The notes: generated from the sequence alone by a model not told the origin. A DNA stretch of 64,000 nucleotides from Bacillaceae bacterium (GCA_017656255.1 JACDOE010000001.1:248001-312000), one strand, 5' to 3'; shown: positions 9,923-18,862, counted from the stretch's first letter. Numbers and translations: made by a program.

Positions 9923-10939
9923 ATGAGCATTCAAAAAATACTGGGGGGACGGGTCCTGAAAACGGGGCTGTCCGTTTTGATCACAGCCGCCATCTGTCAG
10001 GCATTACAACTTCCCGTGATGTTCGCTGTCATTGCCGCCATTGTCACCATTGAACCGACCGCAGCTGCTTCTGTCAAAAAGGGGATGATTCGTCTGCCGG
10101 CTGCGGCAATCGGTTCCGGTTTTGCGATGTTCTTCGATTATCTGTTCGGTCAGGTGCCGGTTACATATGCGCTGGCAGCCGTTTTCACCATCCTGGTCTG
10201 CCACCGGCTTCACTGGGATGATGCGATCCTGGTTGCTACCCTGACCGCCGTGGCGATGATCCCGGAAACGGAGGATCATTTTTTAATGGCCTTTTTTACA
10301 CGGCTGGCCACAACCTCAATTGGCATCATTGTTTCCAGTCTGGTTAATCTGTTTGTTTTGCCGCCTCAATTCGGTTCCATGATTTCGAATTTAAAAAATG
10401 ATTTGTATTTCCGGTCTGCTTCTCTGATCCGTGACAGCGTGCGGTATGCATTATACCATGAGGGAAACCGCAAACAACTGCGGATGCGGTTCAATCGCCT
10501 TTCCAAAGATCTGGAACGAACCTTTCAGTATATACAATATCAACGGGAAGAGTGGGGATACCGCAGGCACAGTATGTCCGATATCCGGAAATTTACCGCA
10601 CAACAGAAAGAACTGGATCTGTTACAAAAAATGATGTATCACATCGGAAATTTAATCTCGACGGAAAGCCTGGAAGAGCAAAAAGACTGTTTTGAGAAGA
10701 TTGAGGATGCGGCCCGAATGATTGCAGATGCCGTCGAACACCATGACAGGGCCCGTGATCAATTGAATCAGGTGTCGACATGGTTGCGTAAAATTATTAA
10801 GGAAAATGAAAGAGAAATACCGGAATCCAGCGAACAGGAGGCTTATTTTTCTAACATTGTCCTTGTCTGTTATGAATTGCTGGCCATTGCTCAGGTGATG
10901 CATGAACATAAAAAAATACACCGTTATCTGGAAGAATAA
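9923..10939 (+). CDS. aromatic-acid-exporter (ArAE/FUSC-like) membrane protein
   Basis: Membrane protein of 338 residues resembling the DUF939/ArAE_1 family of Bacilli. The N-terminal 150 residues hold about four to six hydrophobic segments and the motif AAIVTIEPTAAASVKKG. The rest is a charged, helical cytoplasmic domain. I start at the ATG at 9923 because GGAGTGA lies 7 bases upstream and the sequence from MSIQKILGGRVLKTG onward looks conserved; a frame upstream to 9884 has no ribosome site. Substrate unknown; the exporter name is a family label only. Confidence 0.75.
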   Translation: MSIQKILGGRVLKTGLSVLITAAICQALQLPVMFAVIAAIVTIEPTAAASVKKGMIRLPAAAIGSGFAMFFDYLFGQVPVTYALAAVFTILVCHRLHWDDAILVATLTAVAMIPETEDHFLMAFFTRLATTSIGIIVSSLVNLFVLPPQFGSMISNLKNDLYFRSASLIRDSVRYALYHEGNRKQLRMRFNRLSKDLERTFQYIQYQREEWGYRRHSMSDIRKFTAQQKELDLLQKMMYHIGNLISTESLEEQKDCFEKIEDAARMIADAVEHHDRARDQLNQVSTWLRKIIKENEREIPESSEQEAYFSNIVLVCYELLAIAQVMHEHKKIHRYLEE

Positions 10940-10947
10940 TGTTAAAT

Positions 10948-10982
10948 GGCACAGGTAGCACATTCGCACCTGTGCCGTTTTT
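10948..10982 (+). terminator. terminator after the ArAE-family gene
   Basis: GGCACAGGT (10948-10956) and ACCTGTGCC (10968-10976) form a 9-bp stem followed by G and TTTTT. Confidence 0.88.
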
Positions 10983-11053
10983 ATCGTTCTGTGTTACCAT
11001 GGAATTACATAACAGAACTGTGAAACCGCCTTGGACAAAGGAGGAGTAAATCA

Positions 11054-12235
11054 TTGAAGTTGTTATCCATTGAACCGACTCCCAGTCCGAATTCAATGAA
11101 ACTGACTCTGGATGAGAAACTCCCGGACGGGGTGAGAAAAACTTATACAGATGAAAACAAACAGGACGCACCGGCCTATATACAAAAAATACTGGAGATT
11201 GAAGGGGTTAAAAGTCTGTTTCAGGTTGCTGATTTTATTGCGCTGGACCGAAAACCCGGTCATGACTGGCAGGACATTCTGTATCAAGTGAGGATCATCT
11301 TTGGAGAAGATGACGGCGGCATCCGCAAAGTATCACCGTTATCCGGTTCTCCTTCCGGAGCAGGTCAGGAAGCACATGTCCCGGGTGAAGTAAAGGTATA
11401 TGTTCAGCAGTTTCGGGAAATTCCCATGCAGATTAAACTGCTTGCCGGAGGTCAGGAATATCGTATCGGGCTCCCGGAACACTTTCAAAAAGCCGTCATG
11501 AAAGCCCAGGAAGCTGCAGATAATCTGATTCTGGAACGAAAGTGGGTGGAACAGGGATCCCGTTACGGATTACCAGACGAAGTAGGCGAACAGGTGGTCA
11601 TGGAACTGGAAGCGGCTTATTCCGAGGAGAGATTGACCAGACTGGTGAACCGGGCCCTGGATCAGTTCGGTTCAGAGGAGCCTGTCGAAAAAGAAGACCT
11701 ATCGCATGAAAAAATTAAACGAATGCTGGATGATCCTGACTGGAAGGTACGTTATGCCGCCCTGCAGCAAATGAAACCGGAAGTTAAATCCCTCTCTTTG
11801 TTGCAAAAAGCATTGCAGGATGAGCACATCTCCGTTCGGCGTCTGGCCGTCGCTTATCTGGGTGAAATCGAAGATTCCAAAGTACTGCCGCTGTTGTTTG
11901 AGGCATTGAAAGATTCGTCTTTTATTATCAGACGTACAGCGGGGGATGCGCTTTCCGATCTCGGAGATCCCCAGGCCATCGGTCCGATGTGTGATGCATT
12001 AAAAGACAAGAACAAGCTGGTCCGCTGGCGTGCCGCCATGTTCCTTTATGAAGTGGGAGATGAATCGGCGCTACCCGCGCTTCACGAAGCTAAGGATGAT
12101 CCGGAATTCGAGGTACAGATGCAGGTCAAAATGGCGATTGAGCGCATAGAAGGAGGGGAAGAAGCAGAAGGGTCCGTCTGGAAACAGATGACACGTGCCG
12201 TCTCCCATTCAGACTCCTCCCGCCATCAAGAATAA
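11054..12235 (+). CDS. Nfu N-terminal / HEAT-repeat protein (conserved virulence factor C, YpgR-like)
   Basis: Protein of 393 residues. Residues 1-90 match the Nfu/NifU N-terminal domain (SIEPTPSPNSMKLTLDEKLPDG). After a linker the C-terminal 170 residues carry HEAT-like repeats (DPDWKVRYAALQQM, DEHISVRRLAVAYLGEI, DSSFIIRRTAGDALSDLGD). This arrangement is that of B. subtilis YpgR and S. aureus CvfC. The start is TTG, chosen because AAAGGAGGAG sits 7 bases upstream and no ATG competes. The biochemical role is not established; the Nfu-like part suggests a link to iron-sulfur cluster handling. Confidence 0.8.
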   Translation: MKLLSIEPTPSPNSMKLTLDEKLPDGVRKTYTDENKQDAPAYIQKILEIEGVKSLFQVADFIALDRKPGHDWQDILYQVRIIFGEDDGGIRKVSPLSGSPSGAGQEAHVPGEVKVYVQQFREIPMQIKLLAGGQEYRIGLPEHFQKAVMKAQEAADNLILERKWVEQGSRYGLPDEVGEQVVMELEAAYSEERLTRLVNRALDQFGSEEPVEKEDLSHEKIKRMLDDPDWKVRYAALQQMKPEVKSLSLLQKALQDEHISVRRLAVAYLGEIEDSKVLPLLFEALKDSSFIIRRTAGDALSDLGDPQAIGPMCDALKDKNKLVRWRAAMFLYEVGDESALPALHEAKDDPEFEVQMQVKMAIERIEGGEEAEGSVWKQMTRAVSHSDSSRHQE

Positions 12236-12238
12236 ACC

Positions 12239-13498
12239 TCAGGCCTTGATCCATCCCCGGGCAACCATGGCTTCTGATACACGCTTCATCGCGATCATGT
12301 AGGCTGCAGACCGGAGGTCGACCCGGTTGTTTTGTGCGACCCGGTTGATTTCCCGAAACGCGTCTACCATGATCTGTTTCAGGCGGGAATTGATTTCTTC
12401 TTCGCTCCAGTAGAAATTCATGATATTTTGGACCCATTCAAAATAGGATACGGTAACCCCGCCGGCATTGGCCAGAATATCAGGAATCACGGTCACATTC
12501 TTTTTGCCCAGGATCTTATCGGCTTCTGCCGTGGTCGGTCCATTAGCTGCTTCCGCAATGAGGGAGGCTTTGATACGACTGGCATTTTCGGCTGTAATTA
12601 TATTTTCAAGTGCTGCGGGTACCAGAATATCCGTATTTAACTCCAGCAGTTCTTCATTGGTGATACGGGTTGCACCCGGATAATCCTGTAAAGAACCCCG
12701 ATCTTTTACTTGTTCGGCTCGGGGAATATCCAGCCCGTTCGGATCATAGATCCCGCCCCGGGAATCACTGACCGCGATTACCCGCACTCCTGATTCCCAC
12801 AGAAGTCGTGCAACGGTCCTTCCTGCATTCCCAAATCCATGAATGACTGCCCGAGTGCCCTGCACCGGCGTATTCAATAGATTTAACGCTTCCAGAATCG
12901 TATAGACACAGCCACGTCCCGTTGCTTCATTTCTTCCTTTTGAACCACCGATGATCGGGGGTTTTCCGGTTACGATCCCGGGGGTGTAGGTCTGGTTCAG
13001 TTTGCTGACGGCATCCATCATCCAGCCCATCACTCTGGAATTCGTGTAAACATCGGGGGCGGGGATGTCCCGATCCGGTCCCACCAGGCGGGATATAGCC
13101 TCAATGTATCCGCGACTGACTCTCTCCAGTTCACCCTCACTTAAATTCCGCGGATCACAGATGACACCTCCTTTAGCACCGCCATAAGGGAGACCGGCTA
13201 CGGCACACTTCAGCGTCATCAACATGGAAAGCGCTTTCACTTCGTCCATGTCAACGTCCGGATGAAAACGAATACCACCTTTGGTCGGTCCCATCGCATC
13301 ATTGTGTTGTGAACGATACCCTTCAAAAACACGAATGGAACCATCGTCCATTTTTACGGGGAAAGATACCATCAGTACCCGCATCGGATTTTTCAGAATT
13401 TCCACAGCATCCCGGCTGATGTTTACCTGCGCTGCCACCTGTTCCATCTGCCTCTTTACCTTTTCATACGAATTTAAATACACAACACTCGTTTTCAT
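12239..13498 (-). CDS. glutamate dehydrogenase (Glu/Leu/Phe/Val family)
   Basis: NAD(P)-dependent glutamate dehydrogenase, 419 residues, like RocG/GudB. N-terminal domain motifs are GPTKGGIRFHPDV, LKCAVAGLPYGGAKGGV with the catalytic lysine, and PAPDVYTNSRVMGWMMD. The nucleotide-binding domain has HGFGNAGRTVARLL. The ATG at 13498 follows GGGGGAGATATC; an in-frame ATG at 13519 has a weaker site. It stops 3 bases from the convergent HEAT-repeat gene, with no clear terminator between. Whether it is catabolic (RocG) or GudB cannot be read from sequence. Confidence 0.9.
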   Translation of the reverse strand: MKTSVVYLNSYEKVKRQMEQVAAQVNISRDAVEILKNPMRVLMVSFPVKMDDGSIRVFEGYRSQHNDAMGPTKGGIRFHPDVDMDEVKALSMLMTLKCAVAGLPYGGAKGGVICDPRNLSEGELERVSRGYIEAISRLVGPDRDIPAPDVYTNSRVMGWMMDAVSKLNQTYTPGIVTGKPPIIGGSKGRNEATGRGCVYTILEALNLLNTPVQGTRAVIHGFGNAGRTVARLLWESGVRVIAVSDSRGGIYDPNGLDIPRAEQVKDRGSLQDYPGATRITNEELLELNTDILVPAALENIITAENASRIKASLIAEAANGPTTAEADKILGKKNVTVIPDILANAGGVTVSYFEWVQNIMNFYWSEEEINSRLKQIMVDAFREINRVAQNNRVDLRSAAYMIAMKRVSEAMVARGWIKA

Positions 13499-13668
13499 GA
13501 TATCTCCCCCGATTCTCATTAGTTCCCAACCCTTTCCAGCAGGTGGTTATGGTTTATCGTACGTTGTATTTAATCAAAGGTAAATAACTATACGGAATTT
13601 TTATAGGATATAAGCGAATGTTTTGATCATACACATGTTAATAAAAATGTTTAAAAGGGGGGATCACA

Positions 13669-13824
13669 TTGCTCGCTTTTCTCATCTTCCTGTTTTTCAT
13701 GTTTCTGGTATTTGGTTCTGTTATTTTTATGCTTTATCAAATGGTCCGGCATGATACGGGGAACTATGACCGAAAATATCTGTGGAAAAACATAGACCCC
13801 GACCGCATTGATGAGGAAATCTGA
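13669..13824 (+). CDS. small single-pass membrane protein, unknown
   Basis: A 51-codon frame starts with TTG, 6 bases after AAAAGGGGGG. Residues 2-25 are one strongly hydrophobic segment (LAFLIFLFFMFLVFGSVIFML), followed by a short polar tail rich in Asp, Arg and Lys ending DRIDEEI. I do not recognise a family. The ribosome site, membrane anchor and charged tail argue that it is translated. It stands alone between gdh (divergent) and the MOSC gene. Confidence 0.6.
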   Translation: MLAFLIFLFFMFLVFGSVIFMLYQMVRHDTGNYDRKYLWKNIDPDRIDEEI

Positions 13825-13911
13825 CTTACAACGGCAATTTGAACAGGTCTGCCGATGAAGTATCCATTTAAAAATTGTATACTGGGGAGGAGGAGAGGAG
13901 ATGAAACCTGC

Positions 13912-14568
13912 ATGAGTCAAGCGATTTTATTATCCATGCAAACCGGAAAAACCAGGACGATCCGGGATGGTCGGGGAAAAGACTGGACAAGCGCCATTCA
14001 CAAGCAACCGGTTGATGGGCCGTTATGGTTAAGCAGGAACGGACTGGAGGGAGACCAGCAGGCCGACCTCAAGCATCACGGCGGAGTAGACAAAGCCATT
14101 CTGGCTTATGGTGCGTCTCGCTATGCATTCTGGCAAAAGGAATGGAACCGAACAGATCTCTTTTTCGGAGGGTTCGGTGAAAATTTTACGGTGGATGGCC
14201 TGGACGAAGAGGGGGTCTGTATCGGAGATGTTTATCAGGTGGGCAATACGGTGGTTCAAGTGTCGCAACCCCGTCAGCCCTGCTGGAAACTCGCCCGTCG
14301 CTGGAGCACCCCTGATCTGGTGCAAAAAATTTTGCGGCTGGGTTATTCCGGCTGGTATATGCGTGTGATTGAGGAAGGATATGTACAAAAAGGGGATTCA
14401 TTCACACGAATTGAGCAACCCTTTCCGGAATGGACCATTATACGCTGTCATCAACTCATGAATAAGCCGGAAGCGGACACTGAGCAGGCAGTGGAGCTGG
14501 CATCCTGTCCCGTTCTTGCCCGGGCATGGAGAGATACGTTGAAGGCCCGGGTTGAACGTTTGCGTTAG
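13912..14568 (+). CDS. MOSC-domain protein (YiiM-like)
   Basis: MOSC domains are sulfur-carrier relatives of the molybdenum cofactor sulfurase C-terminus. The 218 residues show GLEGDQQADLKHHGGVDKAI, FGENFTVDGLDEEGVCIGDVYQVG and SQPRQPCWKLARRW, with the conserved Cys in PCWKL. YiiM-type proteins reduce 6-N-hydroxylaminopurine in a cofactor-dependent way. I start at the ATG at 13912. GGAGGAGGAGAGGAG lies 11 bases upstream but directly in front of a four-codon ATG frame at 13901 whose stop overlaps this start, so coupling is possible. Its 3' end overlaps nhaC on the other strand. Confidence 0.82.
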   Translation: MSQAILLSMQTGKTRTIRDGRGKDWTSAIHKQPVDGPLWLSRNGLEGDQQADLKHHGGVDKAILAYGASRYAFWQKEWNRTDLFFGGFGENFTVDGLDEEGVCIGDVYQVGNTVVQVSQPRQPCWKLARRWSTPDLVQKILRLGYSGWYMRVIEEGYVQKGDSFTRIEQPFPEWTIIRCHQLMNKPEADTEQAVELASCPVLARAWRDTLKARVERLR

Positions 14569-15909
14569 AGGTTTTTTCATTAAAGACATCGGTTGTTTTC
14601 GGTCATACATCGTGGACAGGGTCAGGGTTAACAATGGCAGGATCCACAGAAATACCGCGTAAAACATGTAAGAGGTGACGGGGACCCCGATCACCGTACT
14701 GCACAGTATGGCCAGCATATTCCATGGAATCAGCCCGGCCATGACCAGTGCCGAGTCGGCAATGATACGGGATAACTGAGTAGAATCAAACCGTTCTTTC
14801 CAGACAGGCAAAAGATTTCTCGCTGTGACCATGATCGGCAGAGTCTGATTGCAGGAAATAAGGGCCATGCCCAGGCCAAACAGGGAGACGCGCCAGGTGG
14901 CCGTACGGAGTGAAGTCAGGGAACCCATGATTTTTTTTACATAGGGTCTGATCAACTCCGTTTCTTCCAGGATACCGTTAAAGGCTCCGGTAAGGGCGAT
15001 AAACAACATCAATTCAACCATGTCCAGCAGTCCCTTACTGTGAAGGACGCTGATATCGGTCTCATCAAATCCCAATAATAAATCAACGATCAGGACATCA
15101 GGACTGACATCCTGATAAAAAAGACTGATGATCACGCCGGCCAAAATGGCGATATAAAAAGCGACTCTCGTTTTCAGGCGAAACAGGATGGCCCCGATCA
15201 ACAGGATCGGTGGAATCAAAAGAATCGGATGCAGATGAAACCAGTTTTCAAATGGATACCCCCCGTAAGCCGCCTCCGTTACATCTCTCTGTGTGCTCAG
15301 GTCCAGCCACAGAAAAAAGAGGGCTGAAAAAAGGATCGCTCCGATTGTTGTGGGAAACATCGCTTTTCCCTGCTCTGCCTTACAGGTTTCCGTCATTGAG
15401 GCAACCAGGAGCCGGGCACTCGACAGCGGTGATGTTCGGTCCCCGATAAACGCCCCGGATATCAGGGCTCCGGCGGTTTGATCCAGCGGAACGTTGTACA
15501 GCGATGCTATCCCGATAATCGGGATTCCCACGGCACTTAAACTTCCCACTGAGGTGCCCAGGATGTAAGATATGATACCCATTACTAAAAACGAATCGAT
15601 CAACAGATAATCGGGATGGATCAGGGATATGCCGGTATCAATCAGATAGGGGATGGTACCGGCAGCTGTCCACGCCGGGATCATGATACCGATAAAAACA
15701 AGAATCCAGATCACTTCCTGTGTACGACGAATCCCGTTTTTCATCCCTTTCCAGAGTCGGGCCGGGTGGGCTCCCGTTTTTAAAGCGAGATAAAAAAGCA
15801 CGGTTAGTCCCAGTAAAAACCCGACAGGCAGCGGGATCGGTGTCATAAAAGAGAGAATTAGTCCGGCTATGGTTACGGTGACAAGCAAGGTTAACTGGCG
15901 TGTTGACAT
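14398..15909 (-). CDS. nhaC: Na+/H+ antiporter, NhaC family, with an antisense-derived C-terminal tail
   Basis: Membrane antiporter of 503 residues with about 11-12 hydrophobic segments. NhaC-type motifs include GTSVGSLSAVGIPIIGIA and ISGAFIGDRTSPLSSARLL. The membrane domain ends near TLSTMYDRKQ, about residue 440. The remaining frame, 57 codons including the stop, runs antisense through the 3' end of the MOSC gene. That tail is polar, low-complexity and unlike NhaC proteins, so an ancestral stop has probably been lost. AAAGGAAAAAA precedes the ATG. Ion specificity (it could exchange malate for lactate like MleN) is not decided by sequence. Confidence 0.82.
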   Translation of the reverse strand: MSTRQLTLLVTVTIAGLILSFMTPIPLPVGFLLGLTVLFYLALKTGAHPARLWKGMKNGIRRTQEVIWILVFIGIMIPAWTAAGTIPYLIDTGISLIHPDYLLIDSFLVMGIISYILGTSVGSLSAVGIPIIGIASLYNVPLDQTAGALISGAFIGDRTSPLSSARLLVASMTETCKAEQGKAMFPTTIGAILFSALFFLWLDLSTQRDVTEAAYGGYPFENWFHLHPILLIPPILLIGAILFRLKTRVAFYIAILAGVIISLFYQDVSPDVLIVDLLLGFDETDISVLHSKGLLDMVELMLFIALTGAFNGILEETELIRPYVKKIMGSLTSLRTATWRVSLFGLGMALISCNQTLPIMVTARNLLPVWKERFDSTQLSRIIADSALVMAGLIPWNMLAILCSTVIGVPVTSYMFYAVFLWILPLLTLTLSTMYDRKQPMSLMKKPLTQTFNPGLQRISPCPGKNGTGCQLHCLLSVRFRLIHELMTAYNGPFRKGLLNSCE

Positions 15910-15983
15910 GGTCGATTTTTTCCTTTCATGAGAAGGAGTAACAAACTCTATTTTAATTAAAATGTCAAAGAAATGAAAATAAA

Positions 15984-16016
15984 AATCCCCTTCGGCGTGA
16001 TCTGCCGAAGGGGATT
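15984..16016. terminator. strong hairpin terminator of cwlJ-gerQ
   Basis: AATCCCCTTCGGC (15984-15996) and GCCGAAGGGGATT (16004-16016) form a 13-bp stem. On the minus strand it is followed by TTTTATTTTCATTT, so it most likely ends cwlJ-gerQ transcription. Confidence 0.85.
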
Positions 16017-16026
16017 TTCTGTGCAG

Positions 16027-16479
16027 TCAATCGTGGCTGGAACCACGTGGCATATAGGGAAGTGGAGCAGGATAGAAATAATTCAGTTCTTCATCAAACG
16101 TGATATAATCCAGATTGACCATTAACAACAGATAGCGTCTTCCTGTTTTGGGATCACTGATAATGATATGGTCACGCCCGGCTGCTTCCAGAACACCACG
16201 GAATACCTTGGCGTTCCATTCCTCGTTGTTTTCAAATGTCATATAAATGGTGGCCACTTTTCCCAGATTGAGTCTCAGGATGTTTTCAATGTAGGATTCT
16301 TCAAGTGGCAGCCGCGGATACCCGGGTGTTATGGTTTGCTGGGGAGCGGCTGCATACGGTGTTACACTCGGCAGCGTCACGCCTGACGGGGGAATCGGGG
16401 TCTGGGCGGTCGGTGTCTGAACCGGATATCCGTAGGGAGTGGTCATCCCCGGGTTGTAATAAGGGTTATTCATACTCAT
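16027..16479 (-). CDS. gerQ: spore coat protein GerQ
   Basis: Coat protein of 150 residues needed for CwlJ localisation and for germination by calcium dipicolinate; it is cross-linked by transglutaminase in Bacillus. The N-terminal 60 residues are Pro/Thr/Gln-rich. The conserved C-terminal domain contains PLEESYIENILRLNLGK, AAGRDHIIISDPKTGRRYLLL and NLDYITFDEELNYFYP, all hallmarks of GerQ. The ATG at 16479 is 6 bases after AAGGAGGAG. It lies just downstream of cwlJ, the usual pairing. Confidence 0.93.
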   Translation of the reverse strand: MSMNNPYYNPGMTTPYGYPVQTPTAQTPIPPSGVTLPSVTPYAAAPQQTITPGYPRLPLEESYIENILRLNLGKVATIYMTFENNEEWNAKVFRGVLEAAGRDHIIISDPKTGRRYLLLMVNLDYITFDEELNYFYPAPLPYMPRGSSHD

Positions 16480-16500
16480 CACAGACTCCTCCTTCTTATT

Positions 16501-16932
16501 TTAATAGGTTCCATAAACATTCGGACAATTTTCTCCCGTGGGAGCAAAAAAGCAATGAGCTTTATATCGTCCTGTATTGGGCTGGTTATACCAGTTGGCA
16601 GGACACGCTCCCTGGGGTTTGAAAAACCAGAGGGCATAGCTGGCCGGGTGATAACGTTCACCGTTAATCACTTTTCGGGCCAGTCGAATTTCAGATTCAC
16701 GCGCCCGTTGATAAAAATAGGACTTAATCGTTGCCTCAAATCCGCCGGGGCGCTGAAACACCATCTGTCTGATGGTGCGAATCCCCTTGAAGTCCAGACA
16801 GTTTGAACGAACCCGGTTGACCCCGACATTACCGACCATCAGCATGCCAAGGTCCCCTTCACCTTCGGCTTCCGCCCGCATTAATCGCGCCAGAAGTTTT
16901 ACGTCCTCGGAAGAAGCTTTTACTACGGCCAT
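16501..16932 (-). CDS. cwlJ: spore cortex-lytic hydrolase CwlJ
   Basis: Cell-wall hydrolase of the SleB/CwlJ family, 143 residues, without signal peptide as usual for CwlJ. It shows DVKLLARLMRAEAEGEGDLGMLMVGNVGVNRV with the catalytic Glu of the RAEAxGE motif, TIRQMVFQRPGGFEA and RHPASYALWFFKPQG-like C-terminal sequence. The ATG at 16932 has GAAGGG 5 bases upstream; the in-frame GTG at 16944 is too close to its AAAGGA. It is the first gene of the cwlJ-gerQ unit. I could not find a convincing sigma-E promoter. Confidence 0.92.
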   Translation of the reverse strand: MAVVKASSEDVKLLARLMRAEAEGEGDLGMLMVGNVGVNRVRSNCLDFKGIRTIRQMVFQRPGGFEATIKSYFYQRARESEIRLARKVINGERYHPASYALWFFKPQGACPANWYNQPNTGRYKAHCFFAPTGENCPNVYGTY

Positions 16933-17081
16933 ATATCCCTTCACGTTCCTTTCTGGGCTTGAATCTCACTTACCAATATATTAAGAACATTCAAAATGGT
17001 GCCTGGGTCGTTTCGTTTTTCTATAAAAAAGAAAGTGATTGTGTTAAGATATGGGGTGTAATGGGAAGAGGAGGCGTATTT

Positions 17082-18470
17082 ATGCAGAAAGCCATGCAAC
17101 AAACCATTGATCCAACCATTCAAAAACGCATTGTACCCCTGTTAAGTTTTATCATCTTTTTTTCTGTCTTGAATGGGACGATGTTTAATGTAGCCGTTCC
17201 GGCCATTGCCGAACAATTCGATCTTTCCCACTCGGAAGTCAGCTGGGTGGTGGCCGGTTATGTCATTTTCTTCTCGATTGGTTCGGTCACATACGGGAAA
17301 CTTGCTGACAAGTTTCCGGTAAAAAATCTGATTACGGCAGGATTATTGATATTCAGTACGGGATCTCTCCTGGGTTCGCTTTCCCAGTGGTACTTTATGC
17401 TGGTGGGCGGCAGAATGATCCAGGCTACCGGTGCCGCCGCCATTCCAGCGCTGGCCATGCTGGTTGCCACCCGTTATTTTCCATCCAATCAGCGAGGCAG
17501 AGTGCTGGGGGTTATCGCCTCGACCGTTGCCTTCGGGTCCGGGATCGGTCCCATCGTTGGGGGATTTATCACCGGGTTTCTACACTGGCGCTACCTGTTT
17601 CTGATATCGCTGATGACACTGGTCACCATTCCTTTTTTTCGTAAATGGTTACCGGAGGAAGAAACGAAGGAAGGACGGTTTGATATTAAAGGAGCTCTTT
17701 TAATGGCAATCGGAATCGCCGGGTTCCTGTTGTTTATCACGCAATTAATCTGGTGGATGCTGGCATTGAGCCTGGTATTTTTGAGCTGGTTTGTCTGGCA
17801 CATCAATAAGGTGGATGATCCGTTCATCCAGCCGTCATTGTTCGTCAACACCCATTTTCGTTACGGGCTAGTTTCCGTGTTCCTTGCCGTGGGCACGGTA
17901 TTCGGGATGATGTTTATGGTGCCGCTTATGCTGAAGGATGTTTATCACCTGTCTGCAGAACAGATTGGGCTGGCCATGTTTCCCGGTGCTATCAGTGCCG
18001 CTATTCTGGGAACCTTCGGAGGGAAACTGGCGGATAAAAAAGGAAGTATCCCTGTGGTCATTCTGGCCCTGTGTCTTTTAATGGCCGGTTTTTTGACCCT
18101 GTCCTCTCTGGCGGGCCATGTCATCTGGCTGATCAGTCTTACTTTAATCATTAATTATGTCGGTTTTTCCTTTTTGCAATCTTCCATGGCCAATACCGTA
18201 TCAAGAACACTCATGCCGGAACAGACCGGTGTGGGGATGGGCATCTACAACCTGATTTTCTTTATGGCGGGGGCCTTCAGCTTTTCCATTGTGGGAAAGA
18301 TTCTGGATTATTCACCGGACGGTATCGTGTTAAACCCTCTGACCGGATTTTCTTCGGCTACGTCTTACAGCAACCTTTTTTTCGCCTTTATTCTGGTTGA
18401 TTTGATCAGTTTTGTTCTGTTTATATATACATTTAAAAGAAAACAGCAAGTGAAGGCACATGTCGGTTAA
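17082..18470 (+). CDS. MFS drug/H+ antiporter, DHA2 (14-segment) family
   Basis: Proton-coupled exporter of 462 residues with 14 probable membrane segments. The N-terminal half has FNVAVPAIAEQFDLSHSEVSWVVAGYVIFFSIG, the loop GKLADKFPVKNL and the antiporter motif C stretch GSGIGPIVGGFI. It resembles the TetK/TetL/LmrB group. GAAGAGGAGG stands 7 bases before the ATG; longer frames back to 16959 overlap the cwlJ promoter region. Substrate cannot be told. No regulator gene is adjacent. Confidence 0.85.
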   Translation: MQKAMQQTIDPTIQKRIVPLLSFIIFFSVLNGTMFNVAVPAIAEQFDLSHSEVSWVVAGYVIFFSIGSVTYGKLADKFPVKNLITAGLLIFSTGSLLGSLSQWYFMLVGGRMIQATGAAAIPALAMLVATRYFPSNQRGRVLGVIASTVAFGSGIGPIVGGFITGFLHWRYLFLISLMTLVTIPFFRKWLPEEETKEGRFDIKGALLMAIGIAGFLLFITQLIWWMLALSLVFLSWFVWHINKVDDPFIQPSLFVNTHFRYGLVSVFLAVGTVFGMMFMVPLMLKDVYHLSAEQIGLAMFPGAISAAILGTFGGKLADKKGSIPVVILALCLLMAGFLTLSSLAGHVIWLISLTLIINYVGFSFLQSSMANTVSRTLMPEQTGVGMGIYNLIFFMAGAFSFSIVGKILDYSPDGIVLNPLTGFSSATSYSNLFFAFILVDLISFVLFIYTFKRKQQVKAHVG

Positions 18471-18497
18471 TCTTTTTTAGGACCAATTACCTTATAT

Positions 18498-18550
18498 CTG
18501 TCTCCTCTGAAGGGAATGATAATGACAAACCGTTGATAAGGAGGAGACAG
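18498..18550 (+). promoter_or_regulatory. inverted repeat that can mask a ribosome-binding site
   Basis: CTGTCTCCTC (18498-18507) is the exact reverse complement of GAGGAGACAG (18541-18550). The latter contains the Shine-Dalgarno sequence of the next gene. In RNA a 10-bp stem with a 33-base loop would close the ribosome site. Confidence 0.5.
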
Positions 18551-18551
18551 C

Positions 18552-18839
18552 ATGGCCAGAAACGATTTGCAAAAGCAGGACACCTACACCCCATTGTCGA
18601 CAGATCATGATCATATCCATTCACGTACGCTCGAAGAATTTCCGGAAGGACCCTACGGTTCACCATTGCTTCAGACCAGCCTGGGTAAAAGCTCAGGATG
18701 GGATACCGGGGAACATGTCAACCCGAGGTTTTCCTTTGAAAACAAAAGGTTGCATAACGATCTTCCCCGGCTTGACCCGCCGGCAGATCCCATCCGGTAT
18801 GAAGATGCAAAAGATGAAACAATGGATAATCTGGAGTGA
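18552..18839 (+). CDS. small conserved-looking protein, DUF3905-like
   Basis: A hydrophilic protein of 95 residues with many His, Asp and Pro residues and no membrane segment. The middle (PYGSPLLQTSLGKSSGWDTGE, then NPRFSFENKRLHNDL) reminds me of the DUF3905 family of spore-formers, from memory only. GAGGAGACAGC precedes the ATG, and a terminator follows. Its ribosome site is part of an inverted repeat. Function unknown. Confidence 0.6.
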   Translation: MARNDLQKQDTYTPLSTDHDHIHSRTLEEFPEGPYGSPLLQTSLGKSSGWDTGEHVNPRFSFENKRLHNDLPRLDPPADPIRYEDAKDETMDNLE

Positions 18840-18862
18840 ATTAAAATAAGGGTTTTAGAAAG

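Noticed and set aside
13901-13914. Four-codon frame ATG-AAA-CCT-GCA-TGA before the MOSC gene as a regulatory leader peptide
   Set aside because: Too short to judge; it has the best ribosome site but no attenuation structure follows. Kept only as a note on start choice.
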